Source: WQXF01 sp031552825
GTDB taxonomy: Bacteria; Bacillota; Clostridia; Christensenellales; Aristaeellaceae
Assembly: GCA_031552825.1 (NCBI GenBank)
Contig: JAVBMD010000029.1
Location: forward strand, 1 to 53,219
DNA: 53,219 nucleotides
Reading direction: 5' to 3'
The notes beneath the pieces are model-generated. The model worked only from the letters and a program-made list of their open reading frames with translations. It was not told where the DNA came from and searched no databases. Below, in pieces: positions 1 through 8,233 of this stretch. Position 1 is the stretch's first letter. The number at the start of each line of letters is the position of its first letter. Both the position numbers and the translations under genes were made by a program.

Positions 1-141
1 TTACGTAAAGTCGCCCTCTCTTGTCTCAAACGTGCCCCGACGTCCAAGAAGATCTCCGTGCACAGAAAGATGCTCAGAGCTGCTCTTGATCCCGATTTCC
101 TACATTTGGTTTTATTTGGTGGGTAAATGCGCTGGCCGTGC
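1..141 (+). repeat. Left copy of a perfect 141-bp terminal inverted repeat
   Basis: Bases 1-141 are the exact reverse complement of 53079-53219; identity stops at base 142. The outer tip is an 8-bp palindrome (TTACGTAA). One frame is open from the window edge to a TAA at 124-126, 15 bases before the repeat boundary, which would fit the 3' end of a gene such as a transposase, though the short peptide matches no family I recognise. The length equals a common assembler k-mer size, so this is most likely the visible edge of a longer genomic repeat. Confidence 0.95.
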
Positions 142-201
142 GCCGCTCGCAGGGCAAAAGCATTTTCATTTTCATTCATAGGCAATGAATGAAGTTGTGC
201 C

Positions 202-336
202 CCGAAGGTTGAAAAAGGGCGAGCGGAAAGCCCTTTTGTCGCCCGTGAGGGCGAAATCTTTGCTCAAATCGAGGGATATTTCGCTCCCTTCGGGGAGCGA
301 CCAGGGCTTTGCGATCGCCCTGGACCTTCGCGGCGC
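202..336. repeat. Inverted pair of a dispersed intergenic repeat unit
   Basis: Two diverged copies of one unit face each other: 202-256 in plus orientation and 275-336 in minus orientation. The minus-oriented half contains GGGCTTTGCGATCGCCCT followed by CCTTCGCGGCGCC, which matches the reverse complement of the third copy at 8115-8202. The unit has a core of the form AAGGGCGA-nCG-AAAGCCCTT followed by GTCGCCC and GGGCGAAATC and can fold on itself. No protein is credible here. It resembles a REP or MITE-like intergenic element. Confidence 0.7.
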
Positions 337-366
337 CGCTCGTAAACGTCGTTTATCCAAAAGAGT

Positions 367-400
367 AAGCCCGCGCCGCCGGAAAAGGCGGCGCGGGCTT
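367..400 (-). terminator. Strong hairpin at the end of the padR operon
   Basis: A perfect 14-bp GC-rich stem (367-380 with 387-400) closes a 6-base loop. On the minus strand it follows the DUF4097 gene stop by about 20 bases and is followed by ACTCTTTT, a weak U tract. It also lies between the operon and the dispersed repeat. Confidence 0.6.
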
Positions 401-421
401 TGCCTTGGTTTCTGAACAGCA

Positions 422-1429
422 TCAGCGGTAGCTAACGCGGATCGAGCCGGAGGTCGTATCGCAGTTCAGCTTATACTGTGCCTCGTTGCCGACGGTGGCG
501 GTGTGGCGGCGGCCATCCTTGTTGGTGGCGAAGTCGGTCTTGATGCCGCCGGAGAGGCTCTTGCCCTCGAAGAAGAAGGAGGCGGATTCGGGCAGCGTCG
601 CCTTGATGGTGCCGGAGGTACAGTGCAGGCGCAGATCGCCGGTTAGGCGCTCGATATCGACGTTAACCCCGCCGGAAGAGCTGGACAAACTGCCTTGCCC
701 CGCAAAGGACTCGATCTTTACCGTGCCGGAGGTAATGTCGAGGTTTACGTTGCCGCGCAGCGCGCCGATGCGTATCGCGCCGGATGCCGCGCGGATGGCA
801 TGCTTCTCGCCGGTGAGCGCCTGTATGCGCAGCGTGCCGGAGGCGAGCTGCAGCTTGCCCTCGCCGTTCCAGTTCCCCAGCGTCACGTTGCCGGAGGTGG
901 TTTGCACGGCGTAGTTGGGGCAGGACAAATCGCCGATCTCCAAGTTGCCGGAGGTCACGTGTACAGCGATATCGGAAAGCCTGCGGGCGTCGAGCATGTT
1001 CAGGTTGCCGGAGCGCAGGCGCAGCGACAGCGCGTCGGCATAGGCGGCGGGCAGGTAAACGGTAAGCCGCTCGCGCACGCCTAAGAAGATGCCGAAACGC
1101 ACGCGATGAAGCTGCTCCACCTTGAATTTGTTGCCGTCGCGCTCCACGGCCACTTCGGCGCAGTTTTCGCGCGCCAAGTTGCTTTCGAGCACCACGCGCA
1201 CTTGTTCATCCGGCGTGGAAATAATATCCACGTTCAGGTACTGAATGTCGATGGAAAGATCGTCGACGCCGCGGATATCGAAGCGTTCGTCGAGCACGAC
1301 CTCGGTCTCTCCGTCGGAAAATAATGAAAACACTGAAAATCCTCCTTTGGTGCTGCGGAGCAGTACGAATAAAAGCAGCAGAGCGATGGCCAAGAACGCG
1401 AGCACGCGTCGGCTGACGGCGCTTGCCAT
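422..1429 (-). CDS. DUF4097-family membrane-anchored surface protein
   Basis: This 335-residue protein has one N-terminal membrane helix (about residues 9-25, rich in Leu and Ala). The outer part has repeated strand-turn units of about 20 residues, each carrying SGNL, SGTL, SGAI or SGTV, which is the signature of the DUF4097 putative-adhesin beta solenoid. The ATG at 1429 is chosen over an upstream in-frame start because GGGGGAAG precedes it by 6 bases and it begins one base after the stop of the upstream gene. It is the third gene of a PadR-HAAS-DUF4097 set, a recurrent Firmicute module. Its function is unknown; an envelope role is inferred from topology. Confidence 0.85.
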   Translation of the reverse strand: MASAVSRRVLAFLAIALLLLFVLLRSTKGGFSVFSLFSDGETEVVLDERFDIRGVDDLSIDIQYLNVDIISTPDEQVRVVLESNLARENCAEVAVERDGNKFKVEQLHRVRFGIFLGVRERLTVYLPAAYADALSLRLRSGNLNMLDARRLSDIAVHVTSGNLEIGDLSCPNYAVQTTSGNVTLGNWNGEGKLQLASGTLRIQALTGEKHAIRAASGAIRIGALRGNVNLDITSGTVKIESFAGQGSLSSSSGGVNVDIERLTGDLRLHCTSGTIKATLPESASFFFEGKSLSGGIKTDFATNKDGRRHTATVGNEAQYKLNCDTTSGSIRVSYR

Positions 1430-1430
1430 T

Positions 1431-2057
1431 TTATTCTTCCCCCGATTTAAACAGCAGCGTAATGATCTGCTCAAGGATAGCGGAAACCAAGAAGATCAGC
1501 CACGAGAGCGCCCAACCGCCGAAGGCGAAGCTGATGACGAAATACAGGATCACCGTGCTCAGCCAGAGGATCGAGGAGATGGTGCCGCGCAGCTGCTTGC
1601 GGCGCTTGCGGGGCAGGCGCGAGAACCCGCGCACGATCTCCGGGTGCGTCATGAGGTGGTACACGGTTTGCGCGGTGGCAAATCCGGCTACCACCCAGAA
1701 GGCTACCCAGCCCAGCGTATTGCCCAGCACCATGCGCACCAGCAAAAAGGCGGCGATGGAAAGGCAGTAGAGGAATGCCGAGGTGGACACGATCTGCGCG
1801 GTTTGCGCGCGCAGATCCTCGCTGGCGTAATCGCGCGGCTCCGGCTCCCGCGATAAGCTGGCGATCAGCTCTTCGGCATCGCCCAGACCGGTGATTACGC
1901 TGGCATACGCGTCGGTCTCGCTGTAGCCCTCGGCCAGCAGATCGGCATATTTCTCCTCTAGGTTGGCGAGCAGCTCTTCCTTGAGATCGTAGACCCGGGT
2001 GGTGGTGGGCGCGTTTTCAAACAGGGTGTCGACATAGGCGCGAAGCTTGGTGCTCAT
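1431..2057 (-). CDS. HAAS/DUF1700 domain membrane protein
   Basis: Residues 1-75 form a soluble helical domain with the HAAS/DUF1700 pattern (a region ending GDAEELIASL). It is followed by about four hydrophobic helices arranged as two pairs (about residues 95-145 and 160-205). The whole is 208 residues. HAAS domains are known as cytoplasmic domains on small membrane proteins encoded next to PadR regulators. Here the gene lies 28 bases downstream of padR and one base upstream of the DUF4097 gene, so the three are almost certainly co-transcribed. The biochemical activity is not known. Confidence 0.85.
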   Translation of the reverse strand: MSTKLRAYVDTLFENAPTTTRVYDLKEELLANLEEKYADLLAEGYSETDAYASVITGLGDAEELIASLSREPEPRDYASEDLRAQTAQIVSTSAFLYCLSIAAFLLVRMVLGNTLGWVAFWVVAGFATAQTVYHLMTHPEIVRGFSRLPRKRRKQLRGTISSILWLSTVILYFVISFAFGGWALSWLIFLVSAILEQIITLLFKSGEE

Positions 2058-2085
2058 GCGGCAATTCGTCTCCTTTATCGTGGTG

Positions 2086-2409
2086 TTAGGGCAGCAGTGC
2101 GTCGATGATGCGCCGGGCGTTGTGCCATTCCTCGCGGCTACGGCAGTAGAAGCGCTGGCCGTTGGGGGTGATGGCGTAATAGCGCCTGCGCGCGCCGGTG
2201 GTGGCGTCTCCCCAATAGGAGGAGATCAGTCCGGCCTGTTCCAGCCGCCGAAAGGCGGAGTAGAGCGTGGCTTCCTTCAGCTCATAATCGCCGCCGGTTT
2301 GCGCCTGAATGGCCTTGTTGATCTCGTAGCCATAGCTGTCGCGCTCCATAAGCTGGGCAAGGATGATGGATTCCGTGTGGCCTCGGACAAGGTCTGCGGT
2401 AAGGGACAA
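2086..2409 (-). CDS. PadR-family transcriptional regulator
   Basis: The 107-residue protein is a short PadR type: a winged helix with the family pattern around SYGYEINKAI (about 25-34), the recognition region ATLYSAFRRLEQAGLI and the wing GARRRYYAIT, then a short C-terminal helix. The start is a TTG at 2409, preceded by GGAGGTGAG at 7-base spacing. A longer in-frame ATG at 2460 would overlap the promoter and lacks a ribosome site. It probably represses its own operon through the palindrome in the promoter. The ligand is unknown; many members control envelope-stress or drug-export genes. Confidence 0.9.
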   Translation of the reverse strand: MSLTADLVRGHTESIILAQLMERDSYGYEINKAIQAQTGGDYELKEATLYSAFRRLEQAGLISSYWGDATTGARRRYYAITPNGQRFYCRSREEWHNARRIIDALLP

Positions 2410-2455
2410 GGGCTCACCTCCGTTAAACGCGTGGGAAGCGTTTGATGACAAGCAG

Positions 2456-2498
2456 ATCATAAAGCAGAGATACCTCGCCTGTCAAGGTATCTCTGCTT
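2456..2498 (-). promoter_or_regulatory. padR operon promoter with embedded palindromic operator
   Basis: On the minus strand TTGACA (2480-2485) and TATGAT (2456-2461) are separated by 18 bases. A perfect 14-bp inverted repeat (2462-2475 and 2485-2498, 9-base centre) covers the spacer and the flank of the -35 box, so a bound dimer would block polymerase. Autorepression by PadR is inferred. The hairpin could also act as a weak terminator for the upstream methyltransferase gene. Confidence 0.75.
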
Positions 2499-2543
2499 AT
2501 TCTAAACCAATTCTAATTTTCGGATAAGCTTGCCGGGCTGCTG

Positions 2544-3287
2544 CTAAACGTGACCCAGATAACAGCTTGTATTGTTGGGTATGTGCAGCAGACCGCCGAC
2601 CGCATAGCGAGAAAACAGCCCGCGCAGCGCCGCCACGTAAGCCGCGTGATTCGCATCGCTTAGCTTAGGCGCGTAGGAGCTAGACAAGCAGCGGCCAATG
2701 TAGGCTTCTTCGTCGGTATCATAGCCGTTTGGGTAGGTGCGCAGCATGCAGCGAGCGGCAAAGAAGTCGTCAAAGGACGCTGGTGTTTCAAGGTCGTCCA
2801 TTGGATGGCTGTTATAGCTGGTACAAAATTTCGCGTGCAGCGCGTGCTGCGCTTGGATAAAGGGAGCCTCGCGATCCTGCCTGTTCCAAATCAGCGCCAC
2901 CTTGCCGCCGGGCCGCAGGATGCGTCGCGCCTCGGCGCGAAAAGCGGAGCGATCGAACCAGTGAAAGGCCTGCGCAACGGTGATACAGCCGATGCTGGCA
3001 TCGGGCAGGGCGGTGGCCTCGGCCGGGGCGCTGATTACGCGGGCATTGGGATGGCCGCGCAGCGAGGACTCCAGTTGCCCGCGCATCTCGTCGTTGGGTT
3101 CCACACAAACAACCGTGCTGCCGCGCGCCAACAACAGGCGGCTAAAGATGCCGGTACCCGCGCCGATGTCGGCAATTTCGCCGGCCTGTGAAACGCCAAA
3201 CTCGTCGTACAGGTCGTCGAGCAGAGCTGCCGGGTACGAGGGACGAAAGCGCGCATAGTTGTCTGCCTTGCCGGTGAAACGCTGCAT
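2544..3287 (-). CDS. Class I SAM-dependent methyltransferase
   Basis: The 247-residue protein begins with the FTGKADNYARFRPSYP pattern typical of Methyltransf_11 proteins. It has SAM motif I IADIGAGTGIF (about 38-48), an acidic motif II VCVEPN, and the post-motif stretch ITVAQAFHWFD. Aromatic and charged residues follow in the C-terminal half. The ATG at 3287 has GGAGG 7 bases upstream. The substrate cannot be told from sequence; similar small-molecule or menaquinone-type methyltransferases are common. It is transcribed in the same direction as the padR operon but is separated from it by that operon's promoter. Confidence 0.85.
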   Translation of the reverse strand: MQRFTGKADNYARFRPSYPAALLDDLYDEFGVSQAGEIADIGAGTGIFSRLLLARGSTVVCVEPNDEMRGQLESSLRGHPNARVISAPAEATALPDASIGCITVAQAFHWFDRSAFRAEARRILRPGGKVALIWNRQDREAPFIQAQHALHAKFCTSYNSHPMDDLETPASFDDFFAARCMLRTYPNGYDTDEEAYIGRCLSSSYAPKLSDANHAAYVAALRGLFSRYAVGGLLHIPNNTSCYLGHV

Positions 3288-3402
3288 GGCGCACCTCCAA
3301 CGCTTTGTTGCCTTATTTATACCACAATGCTGCCGGAGACGCCATATTTTTTCCTGTTATGATTGCCAAGCGAGCCCAATGGAAAGAATTTTGAAAGGCA
3401 TC

Positions 3403-3466
3403 TTGACAATGCCGTCCGGCATGATATAATACGAAATGCTAAAATGTTAAGTGCTTAAATATTAAG
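3403..3466 (+). promoter_or_regulatory. marR-ABC exporter promoter with two overlapping operators
   Basis: TTGACA (3403-3408) and TATAAT (3425-3430) are spaced by 16 bases. Downstream lie two overlapping inverted repeats, TTAAG-TG-CTTAA at 3447-3458 and CTTAA-ATA-TTAAG at 3454-3466. They sit between the likely transcription start and the ribosome site AAGGAGG (3464-3470). This is the usual placement for MarR autorepression. The assignment to the adjacent MarR is inference. Confidence 0.8.
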
Positions 3467-3478
3467 GAGGAAAATAAT

Positions 3479-4006
3479 TTGGAACGTTTGCACGAAGCGC
3501 TGTTTCACGTTCTGGCGGAATTTCGCAGAGTGCCGATGCGCATGAGCGCGCTGTTCGATCTCCCGCCGGGAGAATTTATGTCGCTGAAGCACGCGATGGC
3601 GCAGGAGGACATGCAAGGCGGCTGCGGTGCGCCGGGTGCCGGGCACTGCGATCGGCAGCACGATGGGCGCGAGGTCAATGTGTCGGATCTGCACGCGCGG
3701 CATCATGCGTCGATGTCGGCGCTGTCGCAATCGCTGGCATCGCTGGAGCGCAAGGGCTACGTGACGCGCAGCATGTCGGGGCAGGACCGGCGCAAGATCG
3801 TCGTGGCGCTGACGCCCGAGGGGCGTGAAATCGTACAGCGAAACAACGCGCGAATGGATCAGGTGATGCGGCGCGCCATCGAGCGCTTCGGGGAGGCCGA
3901 GGCGCGTGAATTGCTCGCGCAGGCGCACCGATTTTCCGGCATCCTCGATGAAGCCTTTTCCGAGGTGGAAGCCGAAATGAAAGAGAAAGGGGAGAATCGC
4001 CCTTGA
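3479..4006 (+). CDS. MarR-family regulator of the adjacent ABC exporter
   Basis: The 175-residue protein has a MarR winged helix. The recognition helix region runs through MSALSQSLASLERKGYV and the wing is SGQDRRKIVVALTPEG. Long helices for dimerisation lie at both ends. The start is TTG at 3479, 8 bases after AAGGAGG; no ATG fits. Its TGA overlaps the start of the ABC gene, so the three genes form one translationally coupled operon. Unusual is an insertion at about residues 45-68 with two Cys and several His, Gly and Asp residues between the early helices and the recognition helix. It could bind a metal or be redox-sensitive, but that is speculation. Confidence 0.9.
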   Translation: MERLHEALFHVLAEFRRVPMRMSALFDLPPGEFMSLKHAMAQEDMQGGCGAPGAGHCDRQHDGREVNVSDLHARHHASMSALSQSLASLERKGYVTRSMSGQDRRKIVVALTPEGREIVQRNNARMDQVMRRAIERFGEAEARELLAQAHRFSGILDEAFSEVEAEMKEKGENRP

Positions 4007-6231
4007 AAAACATTGTGAAATACGTAAAACCTTTTCTGGGCGGCGTGCTGCTGGCCTTTCTGCTGCTGTTCATTCAAGCGATGTGCGACCTCAGCTTGCC
4101 GACATATATGTCGGACATCGTCAACGTGGGCATCCAGCAGGGCGGCGTCGAGCATGCCGCGCCGGAGGCGATTAGCGTGCAGGGCATGCGGCTGATGCGC
4201 CTGTTTATGACCGAGGAGGAGCGCGCGCTGGCGGATAGCCAATATGCGTTAACACCGGCCACGCAGACCGACGCGCGGGGAAAAACCTACGCCTCGCAAT
4301 ACGCCAACCTGCCCGAGGGCGAGCTGTACGTGCGCAAGGTGCTGGACTCGGAGGAGGCACAAGCGCGGCTAGACGCGGCGTTCAGCAGCGCGGGCGGCGC
4401 GCTGCTGGCGATGACGCGCGGGCAGGGAGAGCAGCAGGCCGCGCAGCCGGAGCGGCAGCAGGCGCAAATCCCGATGGCGCTGATCTACGCGCGGCTGCCG
4501 GAGCTGGAGGCGATGCCCGCCGAAGCGCTGGCAAACCTGCGCGCTGCTGCCGATCAGCTGCCGGAAATGATGCGCGGCCAGGTCGGCACGGCCATTACCA
4601 AGGGCGTCCTGACCGAGATGGGCGCTGATATGGCAGGCGTTCAGCGCGGCTACATCTTGCGCATCGGCGGACTGATGCTGCTGCTGGCGCTGGCTGGCGG
4701 CGTGGCGACGGTGCTGGTGGGGCTGATCTCGGCGCGCACCTCGGCCGGGGTGGGGCGGATGCTGCGCAAGCGCGTGTTCGCGCGGGTGGAAAGCTTCTCC
4801 AGCGCTGAAATGGATCGCTTCTCCACCGCCTCGCTGATTACCCGCACGACCAACGACATCACGCAGGTGCAGGTCTTTGTGCAGATGGGTATCCGCATGC
4901 TGTGTTACGCGCCGATCATGTGCATCGGCGGCGTTATTATGGCGACCCGGCGCGCGCCGTCGATGACGTGGATTCTAGCGTTGGCTGGGGCGCTGTTGCT
5001 CTGCTTGGTGGCGGTTATCATGAGCGTGGCGATGCCCAAGTTCCGTATCATCCAGAAGCTGGTCGACAAGCTCAACTTGGTCACGCGGGAAAGCCTGTCG
5101 GGTCTGCTGGTGATCCGTGCCTTCGGCGCGGCGGAGCACGAGAAGGCGCGCTTTGACGCCGCCAATCGGGATCTGATGGACACCAGCCTGTTCGTCAACC
5201 GCGTGATGGCTACGATGATGCCCATCATGGGGCTGCTAATGAACGGTGTATCGCTGCTGGTCACTTGGACCGGCGCGCACCAGATCGCGGCCTCCTCCTT
5301 GCAAATCGGCGACATGATGGCCTTTACCCAGTATGCGATACAGGTCATCATGAGCTTCCTGTTCGTGACGATGATCCTAGTATTCCTGCCGCGCGCGGTG
5401 GTATCGGCGGCGCGTATCGAGGAGGTGCTGTCCACCGAGCCGACGATCGTCGATCCGGCGCAGCCCAAGCAATTCTCCAGCGAGGATAAGGGGCTGGTGG
5501 TGTTCGATCACGTCAACTTCCGCTTCCCCGGCGCCGAGGAGGATGCGCTGCACGATATTACCTTCACCGCTAAGCCCGGCGAGACCACCGCCATCATCGG
5601 CTCCACCGGCTCGGGCAAGTCCACTATCGCCAATCTGCTGCTGCGTTTCTACGATGTAACCGGGGGCAGCATCCGCGTCGACGGTTTGGACGTGCGCGAG
5701 GTGGCGCAGCATGATCTGCGCGCCCGCATCGGCTTTGTGCCGCAGAAGGGTGTGCTGCTCAGCGGCACCATCGCCTCCAACCTGCGCTATGGCGACAAGG
5801 AGGCTTCCGACGCCGCGCTGGCGCAGGCGGCGGCCGTCGCCCAAGCCACCGAATTCATCGACGAGAAGGAAGGCCGCTTCGACGCCGAGATCGCCCAGGG
5901 CGGCACCAACGTATCCGGCGGGCAGAAGCAGCGGCTCTCCATCGCCCGCGCGTTGGTCAAGCGGCCCGAGATCTACGTGTTCGACGATAGCTTTTCGGCG
6001 CTCGATTACAAGACCGATGTGACGCTGCGCCGCGCCCTGCGCGAGACCACCGGCGGCAGCACGATGATGATCGTTGCCTCGCGCGTGGGCACCATTTTGC
6101 ACGCAGAGCAGATCATCGTGCTGGAGAAGGGGCATATCGTGGGCATCGGCACCCACGCGGAGCTGCTGCAAAGCTGCCCCGAATACGCAGAGATCGCCAG
6201 CTCGCAGCTCTCGAAGGAGGAATTGGCATGA
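4003..6231 (+). CDS. ABC exporter half-transporter, degenerate-site subunit
   Basis: This is a 742-residue fused permease-ATPase. After the first membrane helix (about 14-33) there is a long outside insertion of about 170 residues (Ala, Glu and Gln rich) before the remaining helices. The nucleotide-binding domain has Walker A GSTGSGKST (about 533), signature VSGGQ (about 637) and Walker B YVFDD. The catalytic Glu after Walker B is Asp, and the switch His is Ser in VASRV. This is the pattern of the non-catalytic half of heterodimeric exporters such as BmrCD or LmrCD. The start is TTG at 4003, overlapping the marR stop. Partner and regulator suggest multidrug or peptide export; the substrate is unknown. 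Confidence 0.92.
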   Translation: MKNIVKYVKPFLGGVLLAFLLLFIQAMCDLSLPTYMSDIVNVGIQQGGVEHAAPEAISVQGMRLMRLFMTEEERALADSQYALTPATQTDARGKTYASQYANLPEGELYVRKVLDSEEAQARLDAAFSSAGGALLAMTRGQGEQQAAQPERQQAQIPMALIYARLPELEAMPAEALANLRAAADQLPEMMRGQVGTAITKGVLTEMGADMAGVQRGYILRIGGLMLLLALAGGVATVLVGLISARTSAGVGRMLRKRVFARVESFSSAEMDRFSTASLITRTTNDITQVQVFVQMGIRMLCYAPIMCIGGVIMATRRAPSMTWILALAGALLLCLVAVIMSVAMPKFRIIQKLVDKLNLVTRESLSGLLVIRAFGAAEHEKARFDAANRDLMDTSLFVNRVMATMMPIMGLLMNGVSLLVTWTGAHQIAASSLQIGDMMAFTQYAIQVIMSFLFVTMILVFLPRAVVSAARIEEVLSTEPTIVDPAQPKQFSSEDKGLVVFDHVNFRFPGAEEDALHDITFTAKPGETTAIIGSTGSGKSTIANLLLRFYDVTGGSIRVDGLDVREVAQHDLRARIGFVPQKGVLLSGTIASNLRYGDKEASDAALAQAAAVAQATEFIDEKEGRFDAEIAQGGTNVSGGQKQRLSIARALVKRPEIYVFDDSFSALDYKTDVTLRRALRETTGGSTMMIVASRVGTILHAEQIIVLEKGHIVGIGTHAELLQSCPEYAEIASSQLSKEELA

Positions 6232-8093
6232 GTCAGAGACAGAACTCCCCCCAGCGCCGCGCCATGGGCGGGATGCGGCCCGGCGGCCATGGCGGCCCCG
6301 GCGCGATGATGCGCGGCGAAAAGGCCAAGGATTTTAAAGGAACGCTGCGCAAGCTGGCTTCCTACTTGGGTAAGTACAAGACCACGGTGCTGGTCGTATG
6401 GATGATGGCGATCGTGTCCACGGTGCTGGCGGTCATCGGCCCCAAGGTGACCGGGCAGGCCACCGACGTGCTCTCGGTTGGCTTTCAGAACATGGTCGCG
6501 GGAGAAGGCGGCATCGACTTTGCCGCCATCGGGCGCATCGCGCTGACGCTGCTGGGCCTGTACCTGCTCAGCGCCGGGTTCAGCTACATCCAAGGATACA
6601 TCATGACCGGCGTCACGATGAAGGTGACCTTCCGCATGCGCAAGGATCTGGATGAGAAGATCCACCGCCTGCCGGTTTCCTACTTCGATAAGGTGACGCA
6701 CGGCGAGGTGCTCTCGCGCATCACCAACGATGTGGACACCGTTAACCAGAGCCTAAATCAAAGCTTGACGCAGATCATCACCTCGGTGACGCAGGTGATC
6801 GGCGCCATCGTCATGATGCTGACCATCAGCTGGCAGCTGACGATCGTGGCGCTGCTATCGGTGCCGCTGACGATGTTCTTTGTATCGCTGATTATCGGCA
6901 AGTCGCAGAAGCATTTCCGCAACCAGCAGGAGTACCTCGGGCATGTCAACGGCCATATCGAGGAGATGTTCGGCAGCCACGTGCTGGTCAAGGCCTTCGG
7001 CGGGGAAGAGCAGTCGGTCAAGGAGTTCAATGAATACAACGATACGCTGTACCGCTCGGCTTGGCGCGCCAATTTCCTCTCCGGCCTGATGATGCCCATC
7101 ACCAACATCATCGGCAACCTATCCTACGTGGCGATTTGCATCCTCGGCGGCTACTATACCATCAACGGCCCGATGACCATCGGCCGCATCCAGTCGTTCA
7201 TCATCTACATCCGCCAGTTCAACCAGCCGATCTCGCAATTGGCCAACATCTCCAACGTGCTGCAGCAGACCATGGCGGCGGCGGAGCGGGTGTTCGCCTT
7301 CCTCGCCGAGCCGGAGGAGGTGCCCGAGGCCGAGCATCCTGTACACGTTGCCGAGCCCAAGGGAGATGTGCGGTTCGAGCATGTGCGCTTCGGTTACGAT
7401 GCCGAACAGCCGATCATCCGCGACTTCAGCGCCGAGGCCAAGCCGGGGCAGAAGATCGCCATCGTCGGCCCCACGGGCGCGGGCAAGACGACGATCGTCA
7501 AGCTGCTGATGCGCTTTTACGATGTCAATGGCGGCAGCATCCTCGTCGACGGCTACGACATCCGCGACTTCACCCGCGACGACCTGCGCGCGATGTTCGG
7601 CATGGTGCTGCAAGATACGTGGCTGTTCAACGGCACCATCGCGGACAACATCCGCTATGCCAAGCTCGACGCCACCGACGAGGAGGTGATCGCCGCCGCC
7701 AAGGCCGCGCATGTGGATCACTTCGTACGCACCCTGCCCGACGGCTACCAGATGGTGCTCAACGAGGAGGCCAGCAACGTGTCGCAGGGGCAGAAGCAGC
7801 TGCTGACCATCGCCCGCGCCATCCTCGCCGATCCGAAGATATTGATCCTCGACGAGGCCACCAGCTCGGTCGATACCCGCACCGAGATCCGCATCCAGAA
7901 GGGTATGGACAACCTCATGCGCGGCCGCACCAGCTTCATCATCGCGCACCGGCTCTCGACCATCCGCAATGCCGATCTGATCCTGTGCCTTAACGATGGC
8001 GACATCGTCGAGCAGGGCACCCACGAGGAACTGCTGGCTAAGGGAGGCTTCTACGCCAACCTGTACAACAGCCAGTTTGAGAAGGCCAGCTAA
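6228..8093 (+). CDS. ABC exporter half-transporter, catalytic subunit
   Basis: The 621-residue partner of the preceding gene overlaps it by four bases (ATGA). The N terminus is Gly, Met and His rich (about 10-30), then six membrane helices (about 50-340). The nucleotide-binding domain has Walker A GPTGAGKTT (about 417), Q-loop VLQDTWLFNGTI, Walker B ILILDEATSSVD with the catalytic Glu, and switch His in IIAHRLSTI. Its signature is the altered VSQGQ instead of LSGGQ. In a heterodimer, one composite site is therefore canonical (this Walker A and B with the partner's VSGGQ) and the other degenerate. Export of drugs or peptides from the cytoplasm is inferred. Confidence 0.92.
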   Translation: MSQRQNSPQRRAMGGMRPGGHGGPGAMMRGEKAKDFKGTLRKLASYLGKYKTTVLVVWMMAIVSTVLAVIGPKVTGQATDVLSVGFQNMVAGEGGIDFAAIGRIALTLLGLYLLSAGFSYIQGYIMTGVTMKVTFRMRKDLDEKIHRLPVSYFDKVTHGEVLSRITNDVDTVNQSLNQSLTQIITSVTQVIGAIVMMLTISWQLTIVALLSVPLTMFFVSLIIGKSQKHFRNQQEYLGHVNGHIEEMFGSHVLVKAFGGEEQSVKEFNEYNDTLYRSAWRANFLSGLMMPITNIIGNLSYVAICILGGYYTINGPMTIGRIQSFIIYIRQFNQPISQLANISNVLQQTMAAAERVFAFLAEPEEVPEAEHPVHVAEPKGDVRFEHVRFGYDAEQPIIRDFSAEAKPGQKIAIVGPTGAGKTTIVKLLMRFYDVNGGSILVDGYDIRDFTRDDLRAMFGMVLQDTWLFNGTIADNIRYAKLDATDEEVIAAAKAAHVDHFVRTLPDGYQMVLNEEASNVSQGQKQLLTIARAILADPKILILDEATSSVDTRTEIRIQKGMDNLMRGRTSFIIAHRLSTIRNADLILCLNDGDIVEQGTHEELLAKGGFYANLYNSQFEKAS

Positions 8094-8114
8094 TTTTAGC
8101 TAAGTACGTTGAAA

Positions 8115-8202
8115 GCGCCGCGAAGGTTTCCCAAGGGCGCGCGAAGGTTTCCTAAGGGCGATCGCAAAGCCCTTAGGTCGCCCTTCGCAAAGGGCGAAAT
8201 CC
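8115..8202 (+). repeat. Third copy of the dispersed intergenic repeat
   Basis: The stretch matches the two units at 202-336. It carries GCGATCGCAAAGCCCTT then GTCGCCC and GGGCGAAATCC. Its left end has two tandem versions of GCGAAGGTTTCC-AAGGGCG (8119-8140 and 8141-8160). It lies in the gap between the ABC exporter and the GH3 gene and has no coding potential of its own. Confidence 0.7.
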
Positions 8203-8233
8203 CCAAAAGAAACCAAAACAATGCTACAGACCA

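Noticed and set aside
185..415. Arg/Lys-rich 76-codon open frame on the plus strand
   Set aside because: It runs through the dispersed repeat and the terminator hairpin, has no ribosome site and has repeat-derived composition.
5377..6171. Long antisense open frames under the ABC exporter, carB, the binding proteins and lysC
   Set aside because: GC-rich codons leave the opposite strand open; these frames lack ribosome sites and family motifs, and the sense genes are unmistakable.
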